This document shows, one piece after another, positions 14,590 through 22,020 of a stretch of DNA of 41,783 nt; positions within the stretch are counted from its first letter, which is position 1, and the number at the start of each line of letters is the position of its first letter. Under the pieces are notes generated by a model that saw only the letters and a list, made by a program, of their open reading frames with translations, did no database searches and was not told the DNA's origin. The position numbers were made by a program, and so were the translations under genes. The stretch comes from Acidobacteriota bacterium (GTDB lineage Bacteria > Acidobacteriota > JAAYUB01). Location: assembly GCA_018001935.1 (NCBI GenBank), contig JAGNHB010000053.1, positions 1 to 41,783 of the forward strand. Direction: 5' to 3'.

Positions 14590-17500
14590 ATGAAAGGGAA
14601 CGTCTGGCGGTACCGGAACCTGGAACTCATCATGCTGCTGGCGGCGGGCGCCGCGGTACTCCTCGCGGGTCTCGCCGCGGGCGATGCGCGGATCAACGCC
14701 TGTGCGCACCCTCCCGCCTGGAGCCGCACGGCCTCCCGCACCCCGGCCATTTCCCTCCCGCCGGGCATGGAGCGGAGGGCCGGTGCCATCTCCGAGCCGG
14801 CGGTTCCGGAAGGCGGCGGGACGGCCATGCCGGCCCCGGCGCCGCCGGGAGAGCCGTCCGGCCCCGCCTCGCCGGGCCCCGCCCCCGGTTCCCCGCCCGC
14901 AACGGAGGGCAGCGGGGCATCGACGGGGGAAGACCCCGGCCCGCTCTTCCTGGGATCCGCATCGGCGCGGGACCTCCGGGGGGTCCTGGCGAGAGGGCTC
15001 CCGCCGGCGACGGTGGATCTTCTGGCCGGGAGGATCGAACGGGCCCTCCGCGAGGCCGGGTGGTGGGGCCGGATGCACATCTCCCTTCAGGCCTGTCTCG
15101 GCATCGACGGGAAGACCTTCCGCACCAACGCGGTCCCCGGGCTGACCCCGGCCGCCTGGCAGGACCTCCGCCGCGCGCTCGCGGTCCGGTCGCCCGAGGA
15201 GGCCCGCAAGGCCTGGCGAATCCACCTGGGGGCCTTCCCGGCGCTGTTCCTCCTGGTTCACCTCTTCCTGCGCTCGCGGGGGCGTTCCGGGGGCGAACTG
15301 TACCTCCCTGCGGCCCTCCTCCTCACCGCCTTCACCGCCGTGGTGCTCTACCAGTTCCAGGACCCCCTCCGGGACAACCCGCTGGCCTTCACCTACACCG
15401 AGGGGGTGGCCGGGGCCTGCGTCGTCCTGGCCCTGGCGGCCGGGGTCGTCCGCCTCGCGGACCTCGAGCGCTACAAGTACCTGACCATCCTGGCCGCCCT
15501 CGGGCTCTCGGCGCTCCTGGTCCTCTTCGGCACCGGCCCCGAGGGGACCGACACCCGCATCAACCTCTTCGGCTTCCAGCCGGTGGAGTTCGTCAAGCTC
15601 CTCGTGGTGCTCTTCCTGGCGGCCTATCTCTCGGAGCGGGAGAACGAGCTGCGCTCCCTGGACGCCTTCCGCATCGGTTTCGTCTCGCTCCCGCGCATCC
15701 GGGACATCTGCCCCGTGGCGGTCTTCATGGCGGCCTCCCTGGTCTTCTTCTTCCTCCAGAAGGACCTGGGCCCCGCCCTGGTGCTCTACCTCGTTTTCGT
15801 CTGCCTCTTCGCCGTGGTGTCGCGCCGCGTGGTGCTGGGCCTGGCCGGGTTCGCCCTCCTGACCGGGGCGTTCTGGTACTGCTACCGCCACGCCACCTTC
15901 CAGACGGTGACCACCCGGATCGAGATGTGGCTCTCCCCGTGGGACAACCACCGCCCCGGCGGGCTCCAGCTCGCCGAGTCCCTCTGGGCCTTCGCGTCGG
16001 GGGGGACCTCCGGGAGCGGGGCCGGGCTCTCCTCTCCCCAGTTCGTTCCCGCCGGCCACACGGACTTGATCCTCGCCTCGTCGGGCGAGGTCTTCGGCTT
16101 CGCCGCCGTGGCGCTCCTCCTGGGCGGCTGCGCTTTCCTCTTCGGGATGATGGTGCTGCACGCCTACCGCGCCCGGCACGTCTACGCCGGCTACCTGGGT
16201 TTCGGCCTCGCCCTCCTCTTCGGCGTGCAGGCGGCGGTGATCAGCGCCGGCGCCGTGGGGCTGCTCCCGCTGACGGGCATCCCTTTCCCCCTCGTGGGGT
16301 ACGGGAAGTCCGCCACCATCGCCGCCTTCCTCCTGGTGGGCCTCATGATCAACGTCGCCTCGCGGCCCCGGCCGGAGGAGCCGCGCCCCGTCAAGCTCCC
16401 CTGGGCGGCCCTCCCCGTCCCCGCCGCGGTGCTGCTCACCCTCTTCCTGGCGGGGAACCAGGCGTGGCGGGTGATGGGCCCCGACGCCGATGCGGTCCTG
16501 GTGCGGCCCTGCCTGGTCCCTCAGGCGGACGGCGTCCGCCGCTGGGCCGTCAACCGCCGGGTGCTGGCGCTGGCGGACGCCATCCCCCGCGGGGTGATCC
16601 GGGACCGCAACGGCCTCCCGCTGGCGGCGGCACAAGCGGACGAGGTGGCGCGCGCGGCCGTCGTCGCCCGTGAACTGGGGCTGGACCCCCCCGCGGCCGA
16701 CGGCCGCAGGCGCGTCTACCCCTTCGGGCCGCTCACCGTCCAGTTGCTGGGGTGCTTCCAGGACTACTGGTCCGACGAACGCACGGTGGAGAAGCGCTTC
16801 GACAACCACCTGCGCGGGTACCGCTACGTGGAGCGCGTGGAGCTGGTGGACGGCAACCGGGTGGTCTTTGCCGACTACAGCGGCCTCGCGGGGCCGTTCC
16901 GCGACCGGGGGGCCTACCCGGACGGCCGGTTGGGCGAAGTCCTCCGCAAGGACCGCGACGTGGTCCTGGCCCTGGACATCCGGCTGCAGGCCGCGGCGGC
17001 GGAAGCCCTCCGGAAGAACTTCCCCGTCATCGACGGCGTCCCGCGGACGGCGGGGGCCGCGGCGGTCCTGGACGCCGCGGACGGGGGCCTCCTGGTCTGC
17101 CTGAGCCTGCCGGGCTTCGACCCCAACCTCCCCCCGGACCCCGCCCGCCTGCGGACCATCCACGGGCCCGACGGCTACGCGGCCCGGGACCGTTGCCGTT
17201 TCGAGATCTACCCGCCCGGTTCCACCTTCAAGGTGGTGACGGCGGCGGCGGCACTGGCCGAAGGGATGGACCCGGACCGGGAGGCCACGATCTGCACTCA
17301 CGAGACCGTGGTCCCCTGGACGTGGGGCGGGAAACTCCACAAGCGGGGCGTCACCGACGACCGGACGGAACGGGCCCACGGGCGGATCGCCATGCCCCGG
17401 GCCCTGATCGAGTCGTGCAACGTCTACTTCGCCTGGCTGGGGACGCGCCTGGGCGCCGGCCCCCTCTTCGCCTTCTGCCGTTCGACGCTGGGCCTGCAGC

Positions 17501-18483
17501 TGGCGGGGGTGAAGGACGCCGCGGCCCTGGAGCCGAACCTCCCCGACAACGCCTACGGGCAGGCCATGATCACGGTGACCCCCCTGGAGATGGCGCGCGT
17601 GGCCGCTCTCGCCGCGAACGGGGGTTTCCGGGTCGACCCGTGCCTCGCCCTGTCGCCGCGGGATCAGACCCCGGCCCCGGCCGCCGCCTTCCGCGACCCG
17701 GCCGACGCCGCGCGGCTCCGCGAGTGGATGGTCCGGGTGGTGACGGAGGGGACCGGGCGGCGGGCCGCCGTCGAGGGCCTGGGGGTCGGGGGCAAGACGG
17801 GGACCGCCCAGAACGCTTCCGGGGACAAGCAGTCCCACGCTTGGTTCATCGGCTTTGCCGATCCCCCCGGGGAGGGCGCAAACCCCCTCGCCTTCGCCTT
17901 CCTCGTCGAGAACGGCGGGTACGGGGGACGGACCGCCGCCCCCGCCGCCCACGATTTCCTGGCGGCAGTGAAGGAGAGGGACCTCTTCCCGGAACCGGCT
18001 CCTTCACCCCCGCCGCCGTCACCCCCCCTTGCCGGTCTTCCGGTGACGGTCCCCCCGGCCGCCGCGGCGCCGCCCGGTTCTCCTCCCTTGCTGCCGGGCC
18101 CGGGGGGCGCTCCCGCCGCGGGGGCGCCGGCGCCGCCCGTTCCCGAAAACGCGTGGGTCACGGACGAGACGGGCCCGTCGGCGTCCCGCGACCCCGGCAA
18201 CCCGTCCCGCGTCGATGCGCCGCCCGCGGGGAAGAAGGCGCCTTCCACCGTGCGGGGCAAGGTCCCGAAGGCCCGGGGGAAGGCCGCCGCCAGGCCTGCC
18301 CCGAAGGCCCGGGGCAAAGCCCCCTCCGTCCGTCCGGCCCCGGCCCGGAAGGCCGGGAAGAACGCCAAGCCTCCCCCGACGGTCAAGGGGAAGGCTCGCG
18401 GGGGCAAGGCCCCGGTGAAGGGGAAAACCGTCAGGCCGGTGAAGCAGCCCGCCAGGAAGGCTGTGCCCCGCGGCGCCCGGTAA
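14590..18483 (+). CDS. SEDS glycosyltransferase-class B PBP transpeptidase fusion
   Basis: One 1297-residue protein with both activities needed to build peptidoglycan: lipid II polymerisation and peptide cross-linking. TM1 is about 12-30. Residues 33-210 are an unusual extracytoplasmic Pro-rich insertion. The multi-pass RodA/FtsW/SpoVE domain runs to about 595 and has GFQPVEFVK (328-336) and the catalytic-type aspartate D492 in HTDLILAS. A further membrane span (about 603-622) brings the chain back outside. The transpeptidase part begins at GVIRDRNG (669) and has S878-T-F-K881, S942-C-N944 and K1069-T-G. It ends in a Pro-rich linker (from about 1138) and a Lys/Arg-rich tail (about 1214-1297). 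In most bacteria these are two proteins (RodA-PBP2 or FtsW-FtsI). The transpeptidase resembles PbpA-like class B enzymes (GKTGTAQN, HAWFIGFA, VENGGYGG). No frameshift is seen. Whether it serves elongation or division is unknown; no mre or fts gene is nearby. Confidence 0.93.
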   Translation: MKGNVWRYRNLELIMLLAAGAAVLLAGLAAGDARINACAHPPAWSRTASRTPAISLPPGMERRAGAISEPAVPEGGGTAMPAPAPPGEPSGPASPGPAPGSPPATEGSGASTGEDPGPLFLGSASARDLRGVLARGLPPATVDLLAGRIERALREAGWWGRMHISLQACLGIDGKTFRTNAVPGLTPAAWQDLRRALAVRSPEEARKAWRIHLGAFPALFLLVHLFLRSRGRSGGELYLPAALLLTAFTAVVLYQFQDPLRDNPLAFTYTEGVAGACVVLALAAGVVRLADLERYKYLTILAALGLSALLVLFGTGPEGTDTRINLFGFQPVEFVKLLVVLFLAAYLSERENELRSLDAFRIGFVSLPRIRDICPVAVFMAASLVFFFLQKDLGPALVLYLVFVCLFAVVSRRVVLGLAGFALLTGAFWYCYRHATFQTVTTRIEMWLSPWDNHRPGGLQLAESLWAFASGGTSGSGAGLSSPQFVPAGHTDLILASSGEVFGFAAVALLLGGCAFLFGMMVLHAYRARHVYAGYLGFGLALLFGVQAAVISAGAVGLLPLTGIPFPLVGYGKSATIAAFLLVGLMINVASRPRPEEPRPVKLPWAALPVPAAVLLTLFLAGNQAWRVMGPDADAVLVRPCLVPQADGVRRWAVNRRVLALADAIPRGVIRDRNGLPLAAAQADEVARAAVVARELGLDPPAADGRRRVYPFGPLTVQLLGCFQDYWSDERTVEKRFDNHLRGYRYVERVELVDGNRVVFADYSGLAGPFRDRGAYPDGRLGEVLRKDRDVVLALDIRLQAAAAEALRKNFPVIDGVPRTAGAAAVLDAADGGLLVCLSLPGFDPNLPPDPARLRTIHGPDGYAARDRCRFEIYPPGSTFKVVTAAAALAEGMDPDREATICTHETVVPWTWGGKLHKRGVTDDRTERAHGRIAMPRALIESCNVYFAWLGTRLGAGPLFAFCRSTLGLQLAGVKDAAALEPNLPDNAYGQAMITVTPLEMARVAALAANGGFRVDPCLALSPRDQTPAPAAAFRDPADAARLREWMVRVVTEGTGRRAAVEGLGVGGKTGTAQNASGDKQSHAWFIGFADPPGEGANPLAFAFLVENGGYGGRTAAPAAHDFLAAVKERDLFPEPAPSPPPPSPPLAGLPVTVPPAAAAPPGSPPLLPGPGGAPAAGAPAPPVPENAWVTDETGPSASRDPGNPSRVDAPPAGKKAPSTVRGKVPKARGKAAARPAPKARGKAPSVRPAPARKAGKNAKPPPTVKGKARGGKAPVKGKTVRPVKQPARKAVPRGAR

Positions 18484-18506
18484 ACGCCGCCGGCGTCAGA
18501 TCCCGG

Positions 18507-18535
18507 TTTATCTTTCCAGCATTCTCTGCTAAACT
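18507..18535 (+). promoter_or_regulatory. Candidate promoter TTTATC-17 bp-TAAACT
   Basis: TAAACT (18530-18535) matches the -10 seen at 13664 and 25901; the -35 TTTATC is weak. The start codon of the propeller gene is at 18630. Confidence 0.4.
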
Positions 18536-18629
18536 CGCGGATCTGCCGCGGGTGGAACGGGGCGCGCGAGCTTGCGACCTCGGGGCCTTTCGCTCATCAG
18601 TACCCATAGGCCGGAGAGGAGGAGGAGAC

Positions 18630-20768
18630 ATGACCCGACCCTGGTTTTCGAGATCCCTGGCGATCGTGGCGCTGGCTGCCGTCCTGGCGGCGCCGGCGAC
18701 GGCGGGCTCAAACCGCCTCACGGGAGACGGCCCCGCGGGCGGCGACGTCGCCGCCGTGGCCATCCACCCGCTGAACCCCCTGGTGGCCTGGGCCCTGACC
18801 GCCGACCGCGGGCCCTTCAAGAGCACCGACGGCGGCGTTCACTGGACCTACGCCGGCGGGGCCGAGAACTGGGAGGGGGGGGCGGAAGGCCTGATCGTCG
18901 ACCCGCAGAACGCGGACCGCGTCTGGGTGTGGGGTCACGAGCTGGGACTTCTGCGCACGACCAACGGCGGCGCCGCCTGGAGCCGGCTCATCCTGTGGGG
19001 CGTCGAGTCCCTGGCCATGGACGCCACGACCCCCAGCACCCTCTTCGCCGTGACGGGGGGGGCCGTCCAGCGCAGCCTCAACGGCGGCGACACCTGGGCC
19101 GCCGTCGCCGATCCCGGGAAAGTCTACAAGACGGGGGCGACCCCGCGGCGGATCGTCGCGGACCCCGTGACCCACAACGTGATCTACGCGGCCGGGACGG
19201 GCGTTTATCGCAGCATCGACGGCGGGAACGCCTGGACCCGCCTGGACGGCGGCGACATGTTCGAGCAGATCCTGGGCGACCGCATGGCGGTGGCGGCCAC
19301 CACCCCGCGGACCCTCTGGGTCTTCGACATCTACAACCTTCTGCGCCGCAGCCTCGACGACGGCCAGACCTGGACCATCGTCGCCACCCCCACCGCGGAC
19401 GCCGACGTGGGTGTGGTGACGGTGGACCCTGCCAACCCGGGGACCCTCTTCCTGGGGGGGAACACCCGGGACATCTGGGGCGACCCGTCCCGGGGGGGGC
19501 TCTGGAAGACCACCAACAACGGGTCCACCTGGGCGGGGCTGGCGACGAAGGTCTGCCAGGGTCTCGCCATCCACCCGAATTCTACCGAACTGCTCCTGGG
19601 GACCGTGCCGGAGGGGGTCCTGCGCAGCACCGACGGGGGGGGCACCTGGACCGCCTCCAACGCCGGGCTCACCAACACCCGGGTCGAGTGCCTCACCGCC
19701 GACCCGTCGGGGACCGGTTCCATGCTGGCGGGCATCCAGGGGGCCGGCGTGCTCCGCAGCCCGGACGGGGCCTCCGGCTGGGCCCCGGTGGGCGGCGGCC
19801 CCGCCGACCTCCGGCTGAACGTGATCGCGGCGGCGCCCACGGGGACCCTCTACGCCGGGACGGACGGCGGGGGCGTCTTCCGGCGCGACGCGGGCGGGGG
19901 CGCCTGGTCCGCGGCCAGCAACGGCCTCGTTTACCTCGGGGTGAACGCCATCGTCGTCGATCCCTTCGACGTCAGCCACCTGTGGAACGGCACCTGCCGC
20001 ATGGAGTTCGTCTTCTTCTCCGGCGGGGCCGCCTTCACCACCGACGGCGCCCTGAACTGGACCCCGCGCTTCATCGGCCCCACCTGGGACGTGGCCTTCG
20101 ACCCCTTCACCGAGGGGACCCTCTACGCCTGCACCACCAACGGGTTCATGGTGAGTGCCGACGGGGGCGCCACCTGGGGCCAGACGCCCCCGCTGCTGGA
20201 GAGGGTCGCGCCCGACCCCGGCGTTCCGGGGACCCTCTACGGGGTCATTCCGTCGGTGGGAATCCTCAAGAGCGTGGACGGCGGGGAGAACTGGCGCGCA
20301 CTCCGCGAGGCCTGCCCGCCGGATGCCCCCTGGCGGGACGTTCTCTCCGCCGCGCTGGACGCGACGCCGGACCCCCTGCGCCCGGGCGTGGTCTACCTGA
20401 GGACCGCGGACCTGGGGACCTGGGTGAGCGGCGACGGCGGGTGCACCTGGACGGGGGTCGGGGTGACCTACCCGCTGAACGGGTCGACCCCCGCGAAGCT
20501 CTCGCAGACGGTCTGCCTGGCGGCGGGCGCCGTCTGGCCGGGCGGCGTGGCCGTGGGGACCCCCCGCGATGGCGCCGTGGGCCTGACAGTCGACCCCTGC
20601 GACCTGAACTGGGACACCCAGCGGACGGCGGCCGACCGGCAGGGCCTCGCCGACGCCCTCGCCGCGGTGCGCTCCCGTGTACCCGGCCCACTGGCTTGCG
20701 GCGACATCGACGGCGACCGGAAGACCAACGCGGTGGACCTGGTCCTGATGGCCCGCGCGACGCCCTGA
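18630..20768 (+). CDS. Secreted Asp-box beta-propeller with C-terminal dockerin-like pair
   Basis: A 712-residue protein with a signal peptide (about 1-25, ending AAPATAG) and a strong GGAGGAGGAG ribosome site. It carries about 13 Asp-box (BNR) motifs of the form S/T-x-D/N-G-G-x-x-W, for example STDGGVHW, SIDGGNAW, STDGGGTW and SVDGGENW, which form sortilin/sialidase-like propellers. No sialidase catalytic set is visible, so a binding or structural role, or glycan recognition, is more likely. The C-terminus (about 650-712) has two calcium-loop repeats, CDLNWDTQRTAADRQGL and GDIDGDRKTNAVDLVLM, like a dockerin; the first is degenerate. Weakly predicted promoter at 18507. The repeat cluster begins just after its stop. 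Confidence 0.9.
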   Translation: MTRPWFSRSLAIVALAAVLAAPATAGSNRLTGDGPAGGDVAAVAIHPLNPLVAWALTADRGPFKSTDGGVHWTYAGGAENWEGGAEGLIVDPQNADRVWVWGHELGLLRTTNGGAAWSRLILWGVESLAMDATTPSTLFAVTGGAVQRSLNGGDTWAAVADPGKVYKTGATPRRIVADPVTHNVIYAAGTGVYRSIDGGNAWTRLDGGDMFEQILGDRMAVAATTPRTLWVFDIYNLLRRSLDDGQTWTIVATPTADADVGVVTVDPANPGTLFLGGNTRDIWGDPSRGGLWKTTNNGSTWAGLATKVCQGLAIHPNSTELLLGTVPEGVLRSTDGGGTWTASNAGLTNTRVECLTADPSGTGSMLAGIQGAGVLRSPDGASGWAPVGGGPADLRLNVIAAAPTGTLYAGTDGGGVFRRDAGGGAWSAASNGLVYLGVNAIVVDPFDVSHLWNGTCRMEFVFFSGGAAFTTDGALNWTPRFIGPTWDVAFDPFTEGTLYACTTNGFMVSADGGATWGQTPPLLERVAPDPGVPGTLYGVIPSVGILKSVDGGENWRALREACPPDAPWRDVLSAALDATPDPLRPGVVYLRTADLGTWVSGDGGCTWTGVGVTYPLNGSTPAKLSQTVCLAAGAVWPGGVAVGTPRDGAVGLTVDPCDLNWDTQRTAADRQGLADALAAVRSRVPGPLACGDIDGDRKTNAVDLVLMARATP

Positions 20769-20817
20769 CGCCGCCGGGGGACAGCGGAAGAGGGACCACG
20801 CAATACACGGAACAAAA

Positions 20818-20835
20818 ACCACGAATCACACGAAC
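20818..20835. repeat. 9-bp periodic ACCACGAAT/CACACGAAC repeat
   Basis: Two units. Similar pairs are at 41350-41368 and, on the other strand, 12447-12474. Confidence 0.65.
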
Positions 20836-20869
20836 GCTGCGTGTTGAGTTGCGGGGCGGCTTCTCCGAG

Positions 20870-21112
20870 TGCGCCTTCCGGTCCGGGGAGCAGGGGCCGG
20901 GGAAAACCCGCTTTCCCAGCACCCTTTCAGGGTGCGGTTGCTCCCTCTGCCGCCGCGTTCCGGGGGCGGCGCCGCGGGCGCCCCTGCAGAACGGCACGTT
21001 GCACGTTAGTGGCCGGCGCCCGCGCCTTGCCCCCGGCTGGGACGCCTCCTCCCCTTCGGGGAGGTCCAGGGCCCCCGAAGCGCAAACCCCGGTTGGGTTC
21101 TGCGAAGGTCGG
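20870..21112. repeat. Hairpin-rich dispersed module, copy B
   Basis: Sibling of 10360-10590 with the same landmarks in the same order, including the GCACCC-TTTCA-GGGTGC hairpin and the CTCCCC-TTC-GGGGAG hairpin (21050-21064). Differences are scattered substitutions rather than frame-preserving changes that I can recognise. Confidence 0.85.
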
Positions 21113-21116
21113 GCCC

Positions 21117-21190
21117 CGTTTTCTTTGCGGTCTTCGCGCCTTGGCGAGATCGAGATCCGAATCCGCGCTCGCCAAGGCGCCAAGCTGGCA
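21117..21190. repeat. CTTTGCG-family inverted repeat, copy 3
   Basis: Arms CTTTGCGGTCTTCGCGCC and GCTCGCCAAGGCGCCAAG around a GATCCGAATCC spacer. Its right arm is the first unit of the 41-bp tandem that follows. Confidence 0.8.
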
Positions 21191-21320
21191 AAGAAATCGG
21201 ATCGTGATCTCGCCGAGGCGCCAAGCTGACAAAGAAATTGGTTCGTGATCTCGCCAAGGCGCCAAGCTGACAAAGAAATTGGTTCGTGATCTCGCCAAGG
21301 CGCCAAGTTCGCAAAGGAAG
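21165..21320. repeat. 41-bp tandem repeat, about 3.7 units
   Basis: Units begin at about 21165, 21206, 21247 and 21288, at an exact period of 41 bp for the last three. Each has CTCGCCAAGGCGCCAAG followed by an AT-richer CAAAGAAATTGGTTCGTGAT. It looks like repeated copying of one arm of the CTTTGCG palindrome plus its flank. Confidence 0.9.
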
Positions 21321-21384
21321 GCCGCCAAAGCGCCTGCTTGTGTGGCAGGCCCCCTCAACGCCGCCTTCCGCGCCGGCTCAGCCT

Positions 21385-21428
21385 GTCCCTTTGGTCCTTT
21401 TGCTCCTTTAGGTCCCTTTGTCCCTTCG
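21385..21428. repeat. 9-bp periodic GTCCCTTTG tandem, copy B
   Basis: GTCCCTTTG, GTCCTTTTG, CTCCTTTAG, GTCCCTTTG, TCCCTTCG. It has one unit more than copy A at 10290-10324 within the same flanking sequence, which suggests unit gain or loss. Confidence 0.82.
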
Positions 21429-21501
21429 CGCCGCACTCCTCAGGGAAGGGGGAAGATCGAGGGTTGCGGGGCGCCATCGTCAAGGGGGCCGGCGATCCCG
21501 G

Positions 21502-21617
21502 CTGCGACAGCGACAGCTACTGCGACCGCGACAGCTACAGCGACTGCGACAGCGACAGCGACAGCGATTGCGACAGCGATTGCGACAGCGATTACGATAC
21601 CGATACCGACCCCGATA
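21502..21617. repeat. Hexamer tandem repeat (GCGACA/GCGATT/GATACC)
   Basis: About 19 imperfect six-base units, starting as GCGACA types and ending as GATACC types like those at 10948-11040. Followed after about 12 bp by the CCTACAG heptamer, as in cluster 1. Confidence 0.88.
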
Positions 21618-21629
21618 AGAACACTCCGG

Positions 21630-21647
21630 ACCTACAGTCTACAGCCC
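21630..21647. repeat. CCTACAG heptamer repeat
   Basis: Two units (CCTACAG, TCTACAG) then CCC. Same unit as at 105-127 and 11058-11108. Confidence 0.7.
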
Positions 21648-21669
21648 AACCCGGATAAACTGGAGAGAA

Positions 21670-21699
21670 ACCACGGATGAACACGGATGGACACGGATC
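21670..21699. repeat. 10-bp periodic CACGGAT repeat
   Basis: CCACGGATGA, ACACGGATGG, ACACGGATCA. A degenerate relative is near 9909-9932. Similar short arrays occur between genes in various bacteria as I recall, without an agreed function. Confidence 0.7.
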
Positions 21700-21733
21700 A
21701 TCCGGACGCTCCAGAAAAAAACAGGCGGTCTTT

Positions 21734-21822
21734 ACCTCTCGCAAAGGCGCAAAGACGCAAAGCCGGAACCGGAAAAGGAGGATTCCTTTGCGAGGCTTTG
21801 CGTCCGGACGTCCTTGCGAGAG
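21734..21822. repeat. CTTTGCG-family inverted repeat, copy 4
   Basis: CTCTCGCAAAGGCGCAAAG at the left and CTTTGCGTCC...CTTGCGAGAG at the right pair with interruptions. The spacer has CCGGAACCGG in place of the GATCCGGA loop. Confidence 0.75.
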
Positions 21823-21905
21823 ACCGGATACGTCGATTCCGGAACCGGATCAGAACCAGTGGGGCATTTTAGCCCCGGGGCATGCCGGACGACGCGGCCG
21901 GGATT

Positions 21906-22020
21906 CCCTCCTCCGTCCCCGCACCGGGTTTCCCCGCTCTGAAAGCGGTGGGAGCCCACCGATGATCTCAAATCTTGCTCATTTTGCCAAAGATCTTACT
22001 TCGTAGGGACTACAGCCTAC
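21906..22020 (-). repeat. Dispersed direct repeat, copy B
   Basis: Matches 1-115 at 114 of 115 positions. It begins at the TAG stop of the minus-strand membrane protein gene (22017-22019) and runs downstream of that gene, exactly as copy A does after the phosphorylase gene. Hairpins CCGCT-CTGAA-AGCGG and GGTGGG-AG-CCCACC are conserved. Confidence 0.92.

Larger units (their letters stand above)
20769..22005. other. Noncoding repeat cluster 2
   Basis: About 1.2 kb without a supported gene, built from the modules listed next. Order: ACCACGAAT 9-mer, hairpin module, CTTTGCG palindrome running into 41-bp tandem, GTCC 9-mer, hexamer array, heptamer, CACGGAT 10-mer, CTTTGCG palindrome, 115-bp repeat. 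Cluster 1 has CTTTGCG, GTCC, hairpin module, 27-bp tandem, hexamer, heptamer. Confidence 0.8.

Noticed and set aside
13738..17952. A 1404-codon open frame on the minus strand
   Set aside because: It lies opposite the isochorismatase-like gene and the SEDS-transpeptidase gene, has no domain, no ribosome site, and a Gly/Arg/Glu/Val-heavy composition typical of antisense frames in GC-rich DNA.
16752..20768. A 1338-codon frame joining part of the wall-synthase gene to the propeller
   Set aside because: Only the last 712 codons, from the signal peptide at 18630, match a protein family; the upstream part is out of frame with the transpeptidase.
21165..21320. CRISPR array
   Set aside because: Units are contiguous 41-bp tandem copies without variable spacers, and no cas gene is present.
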